NCBI GenBank assembly: GCA_949840805.1
Contig: CATKXR010000001.1
Coordinates: 62,001 to 126,000 of the forward strand
Source of the DNA: an uncultured Lachnospiraceae bacterium
Lineage (GTDB): Bacteria; Bacillota; Clostridia; Lachnospirales; Lachnospiraceae
DNA: 64,000 nucleotides
Direction: 5' to 3'
In this document: piece by piece, positions 35,671 to 43,692 of the stretch
Layout: each line of letters begins with the position of its first letter
How positions within the stretch are numbered: position 1 is the first letter of the stretch
Program-made: the position numbers and the translations under genes
Notes under the pieces: model-generated
What the model was told of the DNA's origin: nothing
What the model saw: the letters and a program-made list of their open reading frames with translations, nothing else
Databases searched by the model: none

Positions 35671-36327
35671 CAAAATCAGCATGACCGGAAGCTCCGATGC
35701 TAAAGACGGAGCCATCTTAAGCCCCATATTTATATTGTTCCCACCAAGCATCGGCTTCACCGATGAATCACAATATGTTTCTGCAAATGTATTCATGAAC
35801 AGCTTCCGGCAATTCCCTGCCGCCCACGCCGCGAAAAACAAACTTGTGGACGTAACCGTTCCCGCAATTCCTTTGAAGCTGGTGAAAAATAGGAATATCT
35901 TTTTCTTTTGTCGGATAACACTGGCCGCAGAACACAGCACAATGGCAATCTCCATGAAAACCGCCGCCGTGCTTCCTGGCCCCGGACCGTTCTGACCCAT
36001 AATCGTGGACAGAGTCTTTTCGGTCTTTTGCCCGGCCGCCTTCCCCGGACCGCCCTGAACCGTCAGGCGGGTCTGCCCGTACACGTTAAAGAAGACGATG
36101 GCCGCAGCCGCCAAAAGGAAAACATATTCTTCTGATCCCGGGACTCTCCTGTATCAAATCAGGTTCCCAAATCCTGCCGGACCGCCCGGGAAACCATCCT
36201 GCAGGCGATGTGCAGATCCATCGCCGCATGGTTCAAATAACTGCTGTTCCCTTTCATCAGCCGCAAAATATGGCTGAAACGCAGTTATCAGTATTGTCAA
36301 TATCATGAAGGTCATGGTTTTCTTCAT
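35641..36327 (-). pseudogene. Secreted/membrane protein gene interrupted by in-frame TGA
   Basis: From the ATG at 36327 (preceded by GCAGGA) the frame encodes a signal peptide (MKKTMTFMILTILITAFQPY) and 57 residues, then meets TGA at 36154-36156. The same frame stays open for 170 more codons to TAA at 35641 and includes hydrophobic segments VFLLAAAAIVFFNVYG, AAVFMEIAIVLCSAASVI and LPVMLILILAVMFICQ. One reading is a 228-residue gene broken by a nonsense change; the other is a real 57-residue secreted peptide plus a remnant. No good start for the second part is seen. The family is not recognised. An intact promoter and operator lie upstream. Confidence 0.45.
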
Positions 36328-36471
36328 GTCCTGCTTTCCCCTGAAACCTTAACTCCTCTTCATTCCATTCCCCTTTTCTCTGTGTTCCTTCCTGTATCGA
36401 TTACAAAAATCATGTAACAAATACATGTGAAAAGCAAACACGAAACTAAATTTACTGAAATATTTCTTTGT

Positions 36472-36489
36472 TACTGTACCTTTACAGTA
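36472..36489. promoter_or_regulatory. Operator-like inverted repeat over a -10 element
   Basis: TACTGTA and TACAGTA form a perfect 7-base inverted repeat with a 4-base spacer. The right arm coincides with the -10 hexamer of the minus-strand promoter at 36484-36512, the classical layout for repression. The regulator is unknown. Confidence 0.5.
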
Positions 36490-36512
36490 GCATACTTCCG
36501 CTAATATGTCAA
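36484..36512 (-). promoter_or_regulatory. Promoter of the interrupted secreted-protein gene
   Basis: Perfect TTGACA and TACTGT with a 17-base spacer on the minus strand. The transcript would start near 36475 and have a leader of about 150 bases before the ATG at 36327. The rest of 36520-36670 is AT-rich with no further feature. Confidence 0.55.
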
Positions 36513-36674
36513 TAATATATGGCGTTTTTTCAATGTTTTTGTCTATTATAGACACTATATTTTGTATTTTTTCATTTTCAGTTTATTTTAATTATAATTT
36601 TTATGTAATAAATGCCGTCTTTTTTGCATGGCAAATATGAAAACCATGTAGGAAATACCGTATCCCCCAACCAT

Positions 36675-36719
36675 AAAAAACTGCCGCAAAGCCCTCTTTT
36701 TATGAGAGCCTTGCGGCAG
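36675..36719 (-). terminator. Intrinsic terminator of the activase operon
   Basis: On the minus strand CTGCCGCAA pairs with TTGCGGCAG around an inner CTCT/AGAG, followed by TTTTTTATGG. It starts eight bases after the stop codon at 36727. A textbook intrinsic terminator. Confidence 0.85.
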
Positions 36720-36726
36720 CCGCTTT

Positions 36727-38022
36727 CTATTCCTGTTCCATAGCTTCCCTGGCCACTGACAGCATCAGCTTGATCCGGTTCTCCTGGTTTACCTTGGTGG
36801 CCCCCGGATCATAGTCGATAGGTACAATATTTGCCTGGGGATAAAGCTCCTTGATCCGGTGGATCATCCCCTTTCCGCACACATGGGTAGGCAGGCAGCC
36901 AAAGGGCTGGGTGCAGACAATATTTTCATAGCCGTGATTTACAAGCTCGATCATCTCCGCCGGCAAAAACCACCCTTCCCCCATCCGGTTCCCCACGCCG
37001 ATCAGCCCTTCCACCAAAGGCTTGGTGTCCTCGTAACAGGAAAGCTGGGTGAAGGCCGGATACTTATCCACTGCTTCCATAAATGCCTTTTCCACCTTTT
37101 TGAAATAGTCCAGAAGGAACGTGGCAATGGCATATTTGACCCGGCTCCCTCCGTACAGGCGCACATCCTGGATCCGGGCATCTACCTTGAACATCAGAAA
37201 ACCTAAAAGCCCCGGCACCATGACCTCACAGTCCTGCTCAGCTAAAAAATCTTCCAGGTTATTATTGGCAAAACTGGCGTACTTTACATAAATCTCCCCC
37301 ACGATCCCCACTTTCACCTTGGGGACCCTGCGGATGGGGATCTTGGAGAAGGAAGCGATGATCCGGTCAAAATTCGCCTTCATGGCCTTTAAGGCAAACC
37401 CCCTGGAATGCTTAAACTGTTCTGTGATTCTGCCCACCCATTTGTCAATCAGCCGGTTGGCGTCTCCTTTATGGATTTCGTATGCCTTGACCTGGTTGCT
37501 GAGAAGCATCAGCAGGTCGCCGTATATGACCCCGGCAATGCATTTCCGGATGATCGGATATGTCAGTGAAAACCCGCTGTTGAGCTCCACGCCGGAAAGG
37601 TTGAAGGAAATCACAGGAACCTGGCTGTAGCCTGCTTTTTCCAGCGCTTTTCTGAGAAGATGGATATAGTTGGAAGCCCGGCAGCCGCCTCCGGTCTGCA
37701 TAATCATCAGAGCCGTCTTGTCCACATCATACTTTCCGCTTTCCAGCGCGTCCAAAAACTGGCCGATCACCAAAAGCGCCGGATAGCAGGTGTCATTGTG
37801 GACATACCGCAGCCCGAGCTGCTTAATCTCCGGGTTCTCCGTCCTCAGAAGCTCCATCTTGTATCCCTCGTTGAGGAACACATATTTCATGATCTCAAAA
37901 TGGATCGGAAGCATGTCAGGAACCAGAATCGTATAATCCTTTTTCATTTCCTTTGTAAAAATAATTCTTCCGTTTTTTCCTCGCTTGATCTTTGCCATAA
38001 CCGTTTCTCTTTCCCTGATCAC
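36727..38022 (-). CDS. Acyl-CoA dehydratase activase-related protein, C-terminal half
   Basis: A 431-residue protein of the 2-hydroxyacyl-CoA dehydratase-like group that follows the double activase in related proteins. Features are ILVPDMLPIHFEIMKYVF, RYVHNDTCYPALLVIGQFL, MIMQTGGGCRASNYIHLLR, and IVCTQPFGCLPTHVCGKGMI, with cysteines likely to hold an iron-sulfur cluster. The GTG at 38022 overlaps the upstream TGA and has AGGA before it; an ATG 24 bases later is an alternative start. With the upstream protein it makes about 1,400 residues, the length of the single-chain versions I know in Clostridia. The substrate is unknown. Confidence 0.82.
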   Translation of the reverse strand: MIRERETVMAKIKRGKNGRIIFTKEMKKDYTILVPDMLPIHFEIMKYVFLNEGYKMELLRTENPEIKQLGLRYVHNDTCYPALLVIGQFLDALESGKYDVDKTALMIMQTGGGCRASNYIHLLRKALEKAGYSQVPVISFNLSGVELNSGFSLTYPIIRKCIAGVIYGDLLMLLSNQVKAYEIHKGDANRLIDKWVGRITEQFKHSRGFALKAMKANFDRIIASFSKIPIRRVPKVKVGIVGEIYVKYASFANNNLEDFLAEQDCEVMVPGLLGFLMFKVDARIQDVRLYGGSRVKYAIATFLLDYFKKVEKAFMEAVDKYPAFTQLSCYEDTKPLVEGLIGVGNRMGEGWFLPAEMIELVNHGYENIVCTQPFGCLPTHVCGKGMIHRIKELYPQANIVPIDYDPGATKVNQENRIKLMLSVAREAMEQE

Positions 38023-40934
38023 GTTTTTTTCCTGTCCAGGGCTGCCAGAAGGCTCCGCAGCCTTACCCGGACCGCCCCTAAATTGGTAATCTCATCGATC
38101 TTGATCTGCGTGTATATTTTCCCGCCCTTTTCCATGATGCTGCGGACCTCGTCGGTGGTGATGGCGTCCAGCCCGCACCCAAAACTGACCAGTTGGACCA
38201 GCTCCATGTCTTTCTGCGTGCATACATATCTGGCCGCCGCATAGAGCCTGGAATGGTACATCCACTGGTTCAGGACACGCACCGGGAACTTATGGACAAG
38301 ATGGCTGACGCTGTCTTCCGAGATCACCGACACGCCGAAACTGTTGATCAGCATATCGATCCCGTGGTTGATCTCCGGGTCCACATGATAAGGCCGGCCG
38401 GCAAGGACAATGATCCGCCGTCCCTGGGCCCTTGCCGCAAACATGATCTGGGCCGCCCTTTTCCTCACCCGCATCAAAAACCTCTGCCGTTCCAAAAATG
38501 CCAGGTCGCTGGCTCTCTTTACCGCCTTTTCATCAATCCCATCAAAGTATTTCCTCAAAAGCTCCGTCATCTTGCCGGGGAAAAATTTCTTTTTGTGCGG
38601 CCCTACATAGTCATTGATCAGTACCGTCTTCCCCTCAAACCTGGTGTTGGCGGCGATGACCTCCGGATAGTATGCCACCACCGGGCAGTTGTAATTATTA
38701 TCCCCCAGCCCTTCGTCAAAATTAAAACTCATACAGGGGTAAAAAATGGCATCCACATTCTTATCCGTCAAATACTGGACATGCCCGTGAAGCATCTTTG
38801 CCGGAAAACACACCGTATCGCTGGGAATGGAATGCTGCCCGGCCAGATAAAGCTCCCGGCTGGAAAAAGGAGAAACCTCCACCCCAAAACCAAGGGCCGT
38901 AAAAAACTTATGCCAGAAAGGAACCAGCTCATAGTAATTGAGCCCCAAAGGCAGGCCGATCACTTCCCTGCGTTTTCCCTCCACGGACGGATACCCTAAA
39001 AGCAGCTCCTGCTTATATTTATAAATATTGTTCTTTGCGTCGGAAACCCGTCTCGTCACAGGCCGCTCACATTTATTGCCTGCTATGTACCTTCTCCCTT
39101 CGGAAAAAGTGTTGACGCTTAAAAGGCAATTGTTGCTGCATCGTCCGCAGTGGACATTCTTCACTTTATGGACAAAGCCCGAAAGCCCCTCCCGGGTGAT
39201 AATGGAGCTGGCCTTCTCTTCTTCTTTCCCGCTGTCCATGGCGTGAAGCGCGCATCCGTATGCCCCCATAAGCCCTGCAATCACCGGGCGCACCACCGGA
39301 AAACCCATCTCCCGCTCAAATGCCCGCAGGACAGCGTCATTTAAAAACGTCCCGCCCTGAACCACGATTTTCTTTCCGAGTTCATCCATGCTGGCCGGGC
39401 GGATGACCTTATAGATGGCGTTTTTCACCACGCTGATGGACAGGCCTGCCGAGATATCTTCCGTGCTCACCCCGTCCTTCTGGGCCTGTTTTACAGAGGA
39501 ATTCATGAATACCGTACACCTGGAGCCTAAGTCCACCGCGTTTTTGGAAAACAGCCCCAGCCTGGAAAACTCCTCCGCCGAATAGTTCAGCGCTCCGGCA
39601 AAGGTCTGCAGGAAGGAGCCGCAGCCGGAAGAGCAGGCCTCGTTCAGATAAATATTGTCAATGGCGGAATTGTGGATCTTAAAACATTTCATATCCTGCC
39701 CGCCGATATCGATGATAAACTCCACATCCGGCATAAATTCCTGGGCGGCCTTAAGATGCGCCATAGTTTCCACCAATCCCTGGTCGATGGAAAAAGCGTT
39801 TTTGATAATGTCCTCCCCGTAACCGGTGACGCAGGAACCGGCGATCCGGATATCCGGGCATCGCTTATATACACTGGACAGGTACTCCCGGACAATCGGC
39901 ACCGGATTGCCGCTGTTGGACAGATACGTGCTGTCGAGGATCTCCCGTTCTTCCCCGATCACCACCGCCTTCACCGTAGTGGAGCCGGCATCGATGCCGA
40001 TCCACGTCCGTCCCTTATAGCCTTCCAGGGTGCCGTAAGAGACATCCGCCTTAGCATGGCGGGCCTTAAAGGCTTCGTAATCCTCCTGGCTGTCAAAAAG
40101 CGCCGGAAGGGTATGGAACCCGTTCACGGATTCGTACCGGGAAAGCTTTTCGATCACATTCTCCAGATCCACCTGCTTCCTGGCACAAAGAGCCGCCCCC
40201 AGGGCTACAAAATAAAGAGAATTCTCGGGGCATGTCCCCTTTAAGGACAGCGACTCGTCAAAACTCTTCTGGAGTTCCGGCATAAAGGTAAGGGGTCCGC
40301 CCAGATATAGCACATTCCCCTCGATAGCCCGCCCCTGGGCCAGACCGCCGATGGTCTGGTTCACCACCGCATGGAAAATACTGGCGGATATATCCCGCTT
40401 GTCCGCTCCCTGGTTGATCAGCGGCTGGATATCGCTCTTGGCAAACACGCCGCATCGGGAGGCTATCGTGTACAACTTTGTGCTGTCCTTTGCATATTCA
40501 TTCATCTCGTCCGGGGTGATCCCGAGAAGGGTGGCCATCTGGTCAATGAAGGCCCCTGTCCCTCCCGCGCAGGACCCGTTCATCCTGGCCTCCATGGCGC
40601 CCTTGAGGAAGATAATCTTGGCGTCCTCCCCGCCCAGCTCGATGATCACATCCGTGTCCGGCGCTTTTTTCTCCGCCGCAACCTTTGTTGCATAAACCTC
40701 CTGCACGAAATCGATGGAACAGCTCTCCGCCATGCCCATGCCTGCTGAGCCGGAGATCACCAGGGAAAAAGGGGTCTTCTCCGAAAAGACATCCCGTACC
40801 TTTACCAGCGCCTCCACCGTCTTTGCCGTAATCTGGGCAAAATGCCGCTCATAGGCAGAATATACAATCTTGTCATTATTATCTAAGACGATCGTCTTTA
40901 TCGTCGTGGAACCTACGTCCAATCCAATTCTCAA
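38019..40934 (-). CDS. Tandem BadF/HgdC-type acyl-CoA dehydratase activase
   Basis: A 971-residue protein with two ASKHA ATPase domains in tandem. The first has IGLDVGSTTIKTIV and GSCAGGTGAFIDQ; the second has WIGIDAGSTTVKAVVIG, DIGGQDMKCF and NEACSSGCGSFLQTF, whose cysteine is the usual iron-sulfur ligand. Residues about 620-970 begin a dehydratase-like part with the cluster CGRCSNNC and VCFPAKMLHGHV. Activases use ATP to inject an electron into a dehydratase. GTG at 40943 directly abuts AGGAG, whereas TTG at 40934 has it eight bases away, so I choose TTG. The next gene overlaps by four bases. Confidence 0.85.
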   Translation of the reverse strand: MRIGLDVGSTTIKTIVLDNNDKIVYSAYERHFAQITAKTVEALVKVRDVFSEKTPFSLVISGSAGMGMAESCSIDFVQEVYATKVAAEKKAPDTDVIIELGGEDAKIIFLKGAMEARMNGSCAGGTGAFIDQMATLLGITPDEMNEYAKDSTKLYTIASRCGVFAKSDIQPLINQGADKRDISASIFHAVVNQTIGGLAQGRAIEGNVLYLGGPLTFMPELQKSFDESLSLKGTCPENSLYFVALGAALCARKQVDLENVIEKLSRYESVNGFHTLPALFDSQEDYEAFKARHAKADVSYGTLEGYKGRTWIGIDAGSTTVKAVVIGEEREILDSTYLSNSGNPVPIVREYLSSVYKRCPDIRIAGSCVTGYGEDIIKNAFSIDQGLVETMAHLKAAQEFMPDVEFIIDIGGQDMKCFKIHNSAIDNIYLNEACSSGCGSFLQTFAGALNYSAEEFSRLGLFSKNAVDLGSRCTVFMNSSVKQAQKDGVSTEDISAGLSISVVKNAIYKVIRPASMDELGKKIVVQGGTFLNDAVLRAFEREMGFPVVRPVIAGLMGAYGCALHAMDSGKEEEKASSIITREGLSGFVHKVKNVHCGRCSNNCLLSVNTFSEGRRYIAGNKCERPVTRRVSDAKNNIYKYKQELLLGYPSVEGKRREVIGLPLGLNYYELVPFWHKFFTALGFGVEVSPFSSRELYLAGQHSIPSDTVCFPAKMLHGHVQYLTDKNVDAIFYPCMSFNFDEGLGDNNYNCPVVAYYPEVIAANTRFEGKTVLINDYVGPHKKKFFPGKMTELLRKYFDGIDEKAVKRASDLAFLERQRFLMRVRKRAAQIMFAARAQGRRIIVLAGRPYHVDPEINHGIDMLINSFGVSVISEDSVSHLVHKFPVRVLNQWMYHSRLYAAARYVCTQKDMELVQLVSFGCGLDAITTDEVRSIMEKGGKIYTQIKIDEITNLGAVRVRLRSLLAALDRKKT

Positions 40935-40978
40935 GATATTCACTCCTAAAATGTAAGATCAATCATGCACATTAATAT

Positions 40979-41007
40979 GTTATATCACGAAAGCGGAATT
41001 TCGGCAA
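40979..41007 (-). promoter_or_regulatory. Promoter of the activase operon
   Basis: TTGCCG and TATAAC on the minus strand, 17 bases apart, with TG one base before the -10. It is divergent from the rpmB promoter. Confidence 0.55.
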
Positions 41008-41066
41008 GAAAACCCTGTATTTTTTATTTTATTTTTATTTCCATCCCAATATTTCGTAAATTCCGC

Positions 41067-41095
41067 TTGCCAAATCCACAATAATTTGTTATGAT
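41067..41095 (+). promoter_or_regulatory. Promoter of rpmB
   Basis: TTGCCA and TATGAT with a 17-base spacer, 57 bases before the rpmB ATG, which is preceded by AAGGAGG. Confidence 0.65.
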
Positions 41096-41151
41096 ACCTA
41101 TGTTGTGGTTTCCACATCGGAGACAAATCGTATGGTTAAGGAGGTGCGATC

Positions 41152-41337
41152 ATGGCTAAATGTGCTATTTGTCAAAAGGCTGCTCACTTCGGCAATAATG
41201 TGAGCCATTCCCATAGAAGATCCAATGCGATCTGGAAAGCCAATGTAAAATCTGTCAAGGTTAAAGTCAATGGCGGCGCAAAAAAGATGTACGTATGTAC
41301 TTCCTGCCTGCGCTCCGGCTTAGTAGAGAGAGCGTAA
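41152..41337 (+). CDS. rpmB: 50S ribosomal protein L28
   Basis: A 61-residue L28 of the large ribosomal subunit. It is the zinc-binding form with two CxxC pairs, CAIC at residues 4-7 and CTSC at 49-52. The basic core has VSHSHRRSNAIWKANVKSVK. It stands alone with its own promoter and terminator, the usual arrangement in Clostridia. Length is normal. Confidence 0.98.
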   Translation: MAKCAICQKAAHFGNNVSHSHRRSNAIWKANVKSVKVKVNGGAKKMYVCTSCLRSGLVERA

Positions 41338-41366
41338 GGAAGCAGTGCTTTATGAAGGAAAGAAGT

Positions 41367-41413
41367 AAAATCCGGCAAGATGCATGAGAGACCCAGGCAT
41401 CCTGCCGGATTTT
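41367..41413. terminator. Bidirectional terminator between rpmB and the small membrane gene
   Basis: AAAATCCGGCA pairs with TGCCGGATTTT and GATGC with GCATC, one mismatch between, with A-run left and T-run right. It can end transcription from both rpmB and the minus-strand operon that ends at 41437. Confidence 0.85.
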
Positions 41414-41436
41414 CTATTGCATGAGATTCTAAGCTG

Positions 41437-41574
41437 TCAGCAGCAAAACAGATGATACCCCAGCACCAGGCATCCTATAATAAAAATCAAAGTCGAGATC
41501 GTCTCCGGAATAAACAAAAGAAGCGTCATTCCAATCCCAAAACAAAACAGCATAAGTCCTATGACCCGCTTCAT
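41437..41574 (-). CDS. Small hydrophobic membrane peptide (45 residues)
   Basis: Starts MKRVIGLMLFCFGIG and continues as two short hydrophobic segments around a P-E-T turn, ending GYHLFCC. Both helices are long enough to span or insert in the membrane. The ribosome site CGGAGGT lies five bases before the ATG, close to ideal, which makes translation likely despite the length. It is the last gene before the bidirectional terminator and follows gerW by 72 bases. I do not know its function; a membrane small protein linked to sporulation or envelope is possible. Confidence 0.65.
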   Translation of the reverse strand: MKRVIGLMLFCFGIGMTLLLFIPETISTLIFIIGCLVLGYHLFCC

Positions 41575-41646
41575 AAATACCTCCGGCCAAAACGCTTATG
41601 CTGTCAGTATATGCATCTGTCCCCTGTTCCATGCGTACCTTGCGCT

Positions 41647-42051
41647 TTATTCCATATGGGAAGAATCCTCCGCCGCCATCTCCTCCGCCGCCGCCATGGC
41701 ATCCGGAGAAATCTTCTTCTTTCCGTCTGTAAATCTGCTGACAATATCCGGCACCATATCCAGCACCTTTGTCACCGCGTCCTGCTGTTTCACATTGACC
41801 AGCCGCGTCACGCCGTTCTGGATCACCAGCACCGCGCTCGGGCTCATCTTGGCGCTTAAACCGCCGCCGCCATTATGCTTTCCGTTGTCTGCAAACGAGC
41901 CTGCCGCCATACCGCAGGTCACGTCCACCAGAGGAAGGATGATGGCATCATCGATCTTGACCGCCTCCCCCACCACGGTCTTTGTGGTCACAAACTGGTC
42001 CATGCCCCGAAACAGGGCTTCCACCGTTGAACTGAAATGATTTTCTGACAT
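41647..42051 (-). CDS. ytfJ: GerW-family sporulation protein
   Basis: A 134-residue GerW/YtfJ protein. Family marks are NHFSSTVEALFRGMDQFVTT, TVVGEAVKIDDAIILPLVDV, the Gly-rich NGKHNGGGGLSAKMSPSAVLVI and VKQQDAVTKVLDMVPDIVSRF. In Bacillus it is needed for proper spore germination. Upstream is a DUF2953 gene, the same order as the ytfI-ytfJ pair in Bacillus, supporting the call and a spore-forming host. Confidence 0.93.
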   Translation of the reverse strand: MSENHFSSTVEALFRGMDQFVTTKTVVGEAVKIDDAIILPLVDVTCGMAAGSFADNGKHNGGGGLSAKMSPSAVLVIQNGVTRLVNVKQQDAVTKVLDMVPDIVSRFTDGKKKISPDAMAAAEEMAAEDSSHME

Positions 42052-42090
42052 GATGTTTCCTCCTACTCACTAGTCTTTGGGACAGATTTC

Positions 42091-43293
42091 TTAACGTTTC
42101 AGAAACTTTTTAAGCAAAACTCTGAAGTTTTTGTCAAGCAGCATCCGAAGCCCGATCACAAGTACTGTCCCAATGCGGATCCTGCCCTTAAGCTTCCCTT
42201 CTCCTTCCAGCACCTTTTCTCCAAATACCGGCATCACTTGAAATTTTCTTGCATATAAACCGTAAAAAGGACTGATATAGGTCAATATCTGGCCGGTCTT
42301 GTATGGGTCGTCAAAACCGAAGCGTACCCATCCGGCTGCCTTTGTCGGGACAAAATGCCTGCAAAGAGCCCATATCTGCTTCATCAGCAGGCGGAAGGTG
42401 GCGCGGTTAGCCTCGTCATTGACAAAAGCTGCCAGTTCCTCCTTCTTTTCTCTCCATTCATCCAGACGATCCTTAAGGCCCTGCAGAATTTCTTTTAGTT
42501 TATCATAAATCTTCTTAAATGAAAATCCCCTGTTTTTCTGTTTCTTTTTTCCTTTTTTCCGTTCCTTCTTCTTTTTGAGGTTCTTTTTTGCTTTTCTTTT
42601 ATGTTTTTTTTGCTTTTTTGCCTTTTTTTCCGGGCCTGCAGTTCCCTGACCCGATGCTTTGGCGCCCTTTTCCGAGCCGTGCGGCTCCTCCCCCTGCGTT
42701 CCGGCTTCCGCTTCCGGCCTGCCCGGTTCCTCTCCCGATATTTCGGCTTCCTTTCCCGGCCTGTCCGGTTTCTCTCCCGATACTCCGGCTTCCGCTTCCG
42801 GCCTGTCCGGTTCCTCCCCCGGCATTCCGGCCTCCTTTTCCGATGTCGGCTTCTCCCCCGGACCATACGCCTCTTTTGCCGTCTTTCCAGATTTCTCTTC
42901 TGCCTTCCCCGGGCCCTCTTCCGACGCCTTTCCCGTTTCTCCCTTCTGGCGGCCTTTCTTTTGGCTGTCCTCATCCGGGCCGTCTTTTTCCGGTTCCCCT
43001 GTCTCCTCCGTCCCCTTGCCAAACGCCTTTTCCATACGGAACACCCGGATTCCGAGAACCCGCGCCGTAAGGATCAGTTTCTTTTCATACACGGCCTTAA
43101 CGAACAAAAGGCGGCACAGCCAGCTCACTCCTGCCTGTCCTTTAAGCTTTCCGTCAAAACTTCCCTGAATCTGATATCGGATCGGGACAAGAAGCACCAA
43201 TAAAAGCAGCACAAACAAAAGCCCCAGTATCCCTAACAGGACGAGCCCTATGATCCTCAATATTCCCAATACCATCCATACGGCAGCCAGCAT
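42091..43293 (-). CDS. DUF2953 membrane protein with Glu/Pro/Gly repeat insertion
   Basis: A 400-residue protein. One N-terminal membrane helix (VLLGILGLLFVLLLLVLLVP), then the DUF2953 fold in two pieces: QIQGSFDGKLKGQAGVSWLC near the start and KQIWALCRHFVPTKAAGWVRFGFDDPYKTG, MPVFGEKVLEGEGKLKGRIR at the end. Between them (about residues 95-260) lies an inserted low-complexity region with 14-residue repeats and a Lys-rich stretch. Ordinary DUF2953 proteins are about 220 residues. Partner of the adjacent gerW gene. Confidence 0.88.
   Translation of the reverse strand: MLAAVWMVLGILRIIGLVLLGILGLLFVLLLLVLLVPIRYQIQGSFDGKLKGQAGVSWLCRLLFVKAVYEKKLILTARVLGIRVFRMEKAFGKGTEETGEPEKDGPDEDSQKKGRQKGETGKASEEGPGKAEEKSGKTAKEAYGPGEKPTSEKEAGMPGEEPDRPEAEAGVSGEKPDRPGKEAEISGEEPGRPEAEAGTQGEEPHGSEKGAKASGQGTAGPEKKAKKQKKHKRKAKKNLKKKKERKKGKKKQKNRGFSFKKIYDKLKEILQGLKDRLDEWREKKEELAAFVNDEANRATFRLLMKQIWALCRHFVPTKAAGWVRFGFDDPYKTGQILTYISPFYGLYARKFQVMPVFGEKVLEGEGKLKGRIRIGTVLVIGLRMLLDKNFRVLLKKFLKR
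42630..42836. repeat. 42-base in-frame tandem repeats
   Basis: Four to five imperfect copies of a 42-base unit encode a 14-residue period, for example EAGVSGEKPDRPGK followed by EAEISGEEPGRPEA. Copy number is likely to vary between strains by slippage. Boundaries are approximate. Confidence 0.7.
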
Positions 43294-43377
43294 CTTTCAC
43301 TCCTTACCGTTTTATTTGCCAGCATTCTGTTTTGTTGCTGTCCGGCACACAGCAGCCTTCTTTACACAAAAGCAATT

Positions 43378-43692
43378 CTAAAGGTTTCCATCCGTCATTT
43401 GGCTCAGACAAAAGCCCCCCGTTTTCCGATACAGGTCATCCACTATCTTTCCGGCCACCGTCAGGGCCTCCCAGTATGTAACCGCGATGCCCATTACCAG
43501 GATCTCCCGCTCCTGATACGGCGGCTGCCAAAGCATTACCGACGGGATAATCTCAAGGATATTATTTCCGCTTAAAGGCGGAACGATCACGTAAACCTCC
43601 GGCTGCGGCCTTCCTTCCCGAAGCCCCTGCAAGATAGGATAACGCCTCTTTTTCGCCTTTTCCCCCACGTACAGGTGATCATAATAATCCAT
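43378..43692 (-). CDS. Unknown small protein
   Basis: A 104-residue protein with strand-rich pattern (EVYVIVPPLSGNNILEIIPS, REILVMGIAVTYWEALTVAG). No signal or membrane segment. The ATG at 43692 has GGAGAG nine bases upstream and lies inside the last codons of the preceding gene, so the two are probably co-translated. I do not recognise the family. The last gene of the yicC-to-cinA operon as I read it. Confidence 0.65.
   Translation of the reverse strand: MDYYDHLYVGEKAKKRRYPILQGLREGRPQPEVYVIVPPLSGNNILEIIPSVMLWQPPYQEREILVMGIAVTYWEALTVAGKIVDDLYRKTGGFCLSQMTDGNL

Noticed and set aside
35657-35995. Plus-strand frame opposite the broken secreted-protein gene
   Set aside because: No ribosome site or recognisable pattern, and the minus frame has a promoter, signal peptide and membrane segments.
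36349-36555. A 68-residue minus-strand frame
   Set aside because: The promoter and operator at 36472-36512 lie inside it, so it is not transcribed from its own start.
41429-41632. A 67-residue open frame on the minus strand after gerW
   Set aside because: It overlaps the 45-residue membrane peptide in another frame; that peptide has the better ribosome site and a sensible composition, while this frame lacks both.
42630-42836. Possible CRISPR-like array
   Set aside because: The repeats are adjacent, imperfect and in frame, with no unique spacers, so they are coding tandem repeats.
42588-43203. Long plus-strand open frames opposite the DUF2953 gene
   Set aside because: They are proline-, serine- and phenylalanine-rich mirror frames of the Glu/Lys-rich repeats, without ribosome sites.
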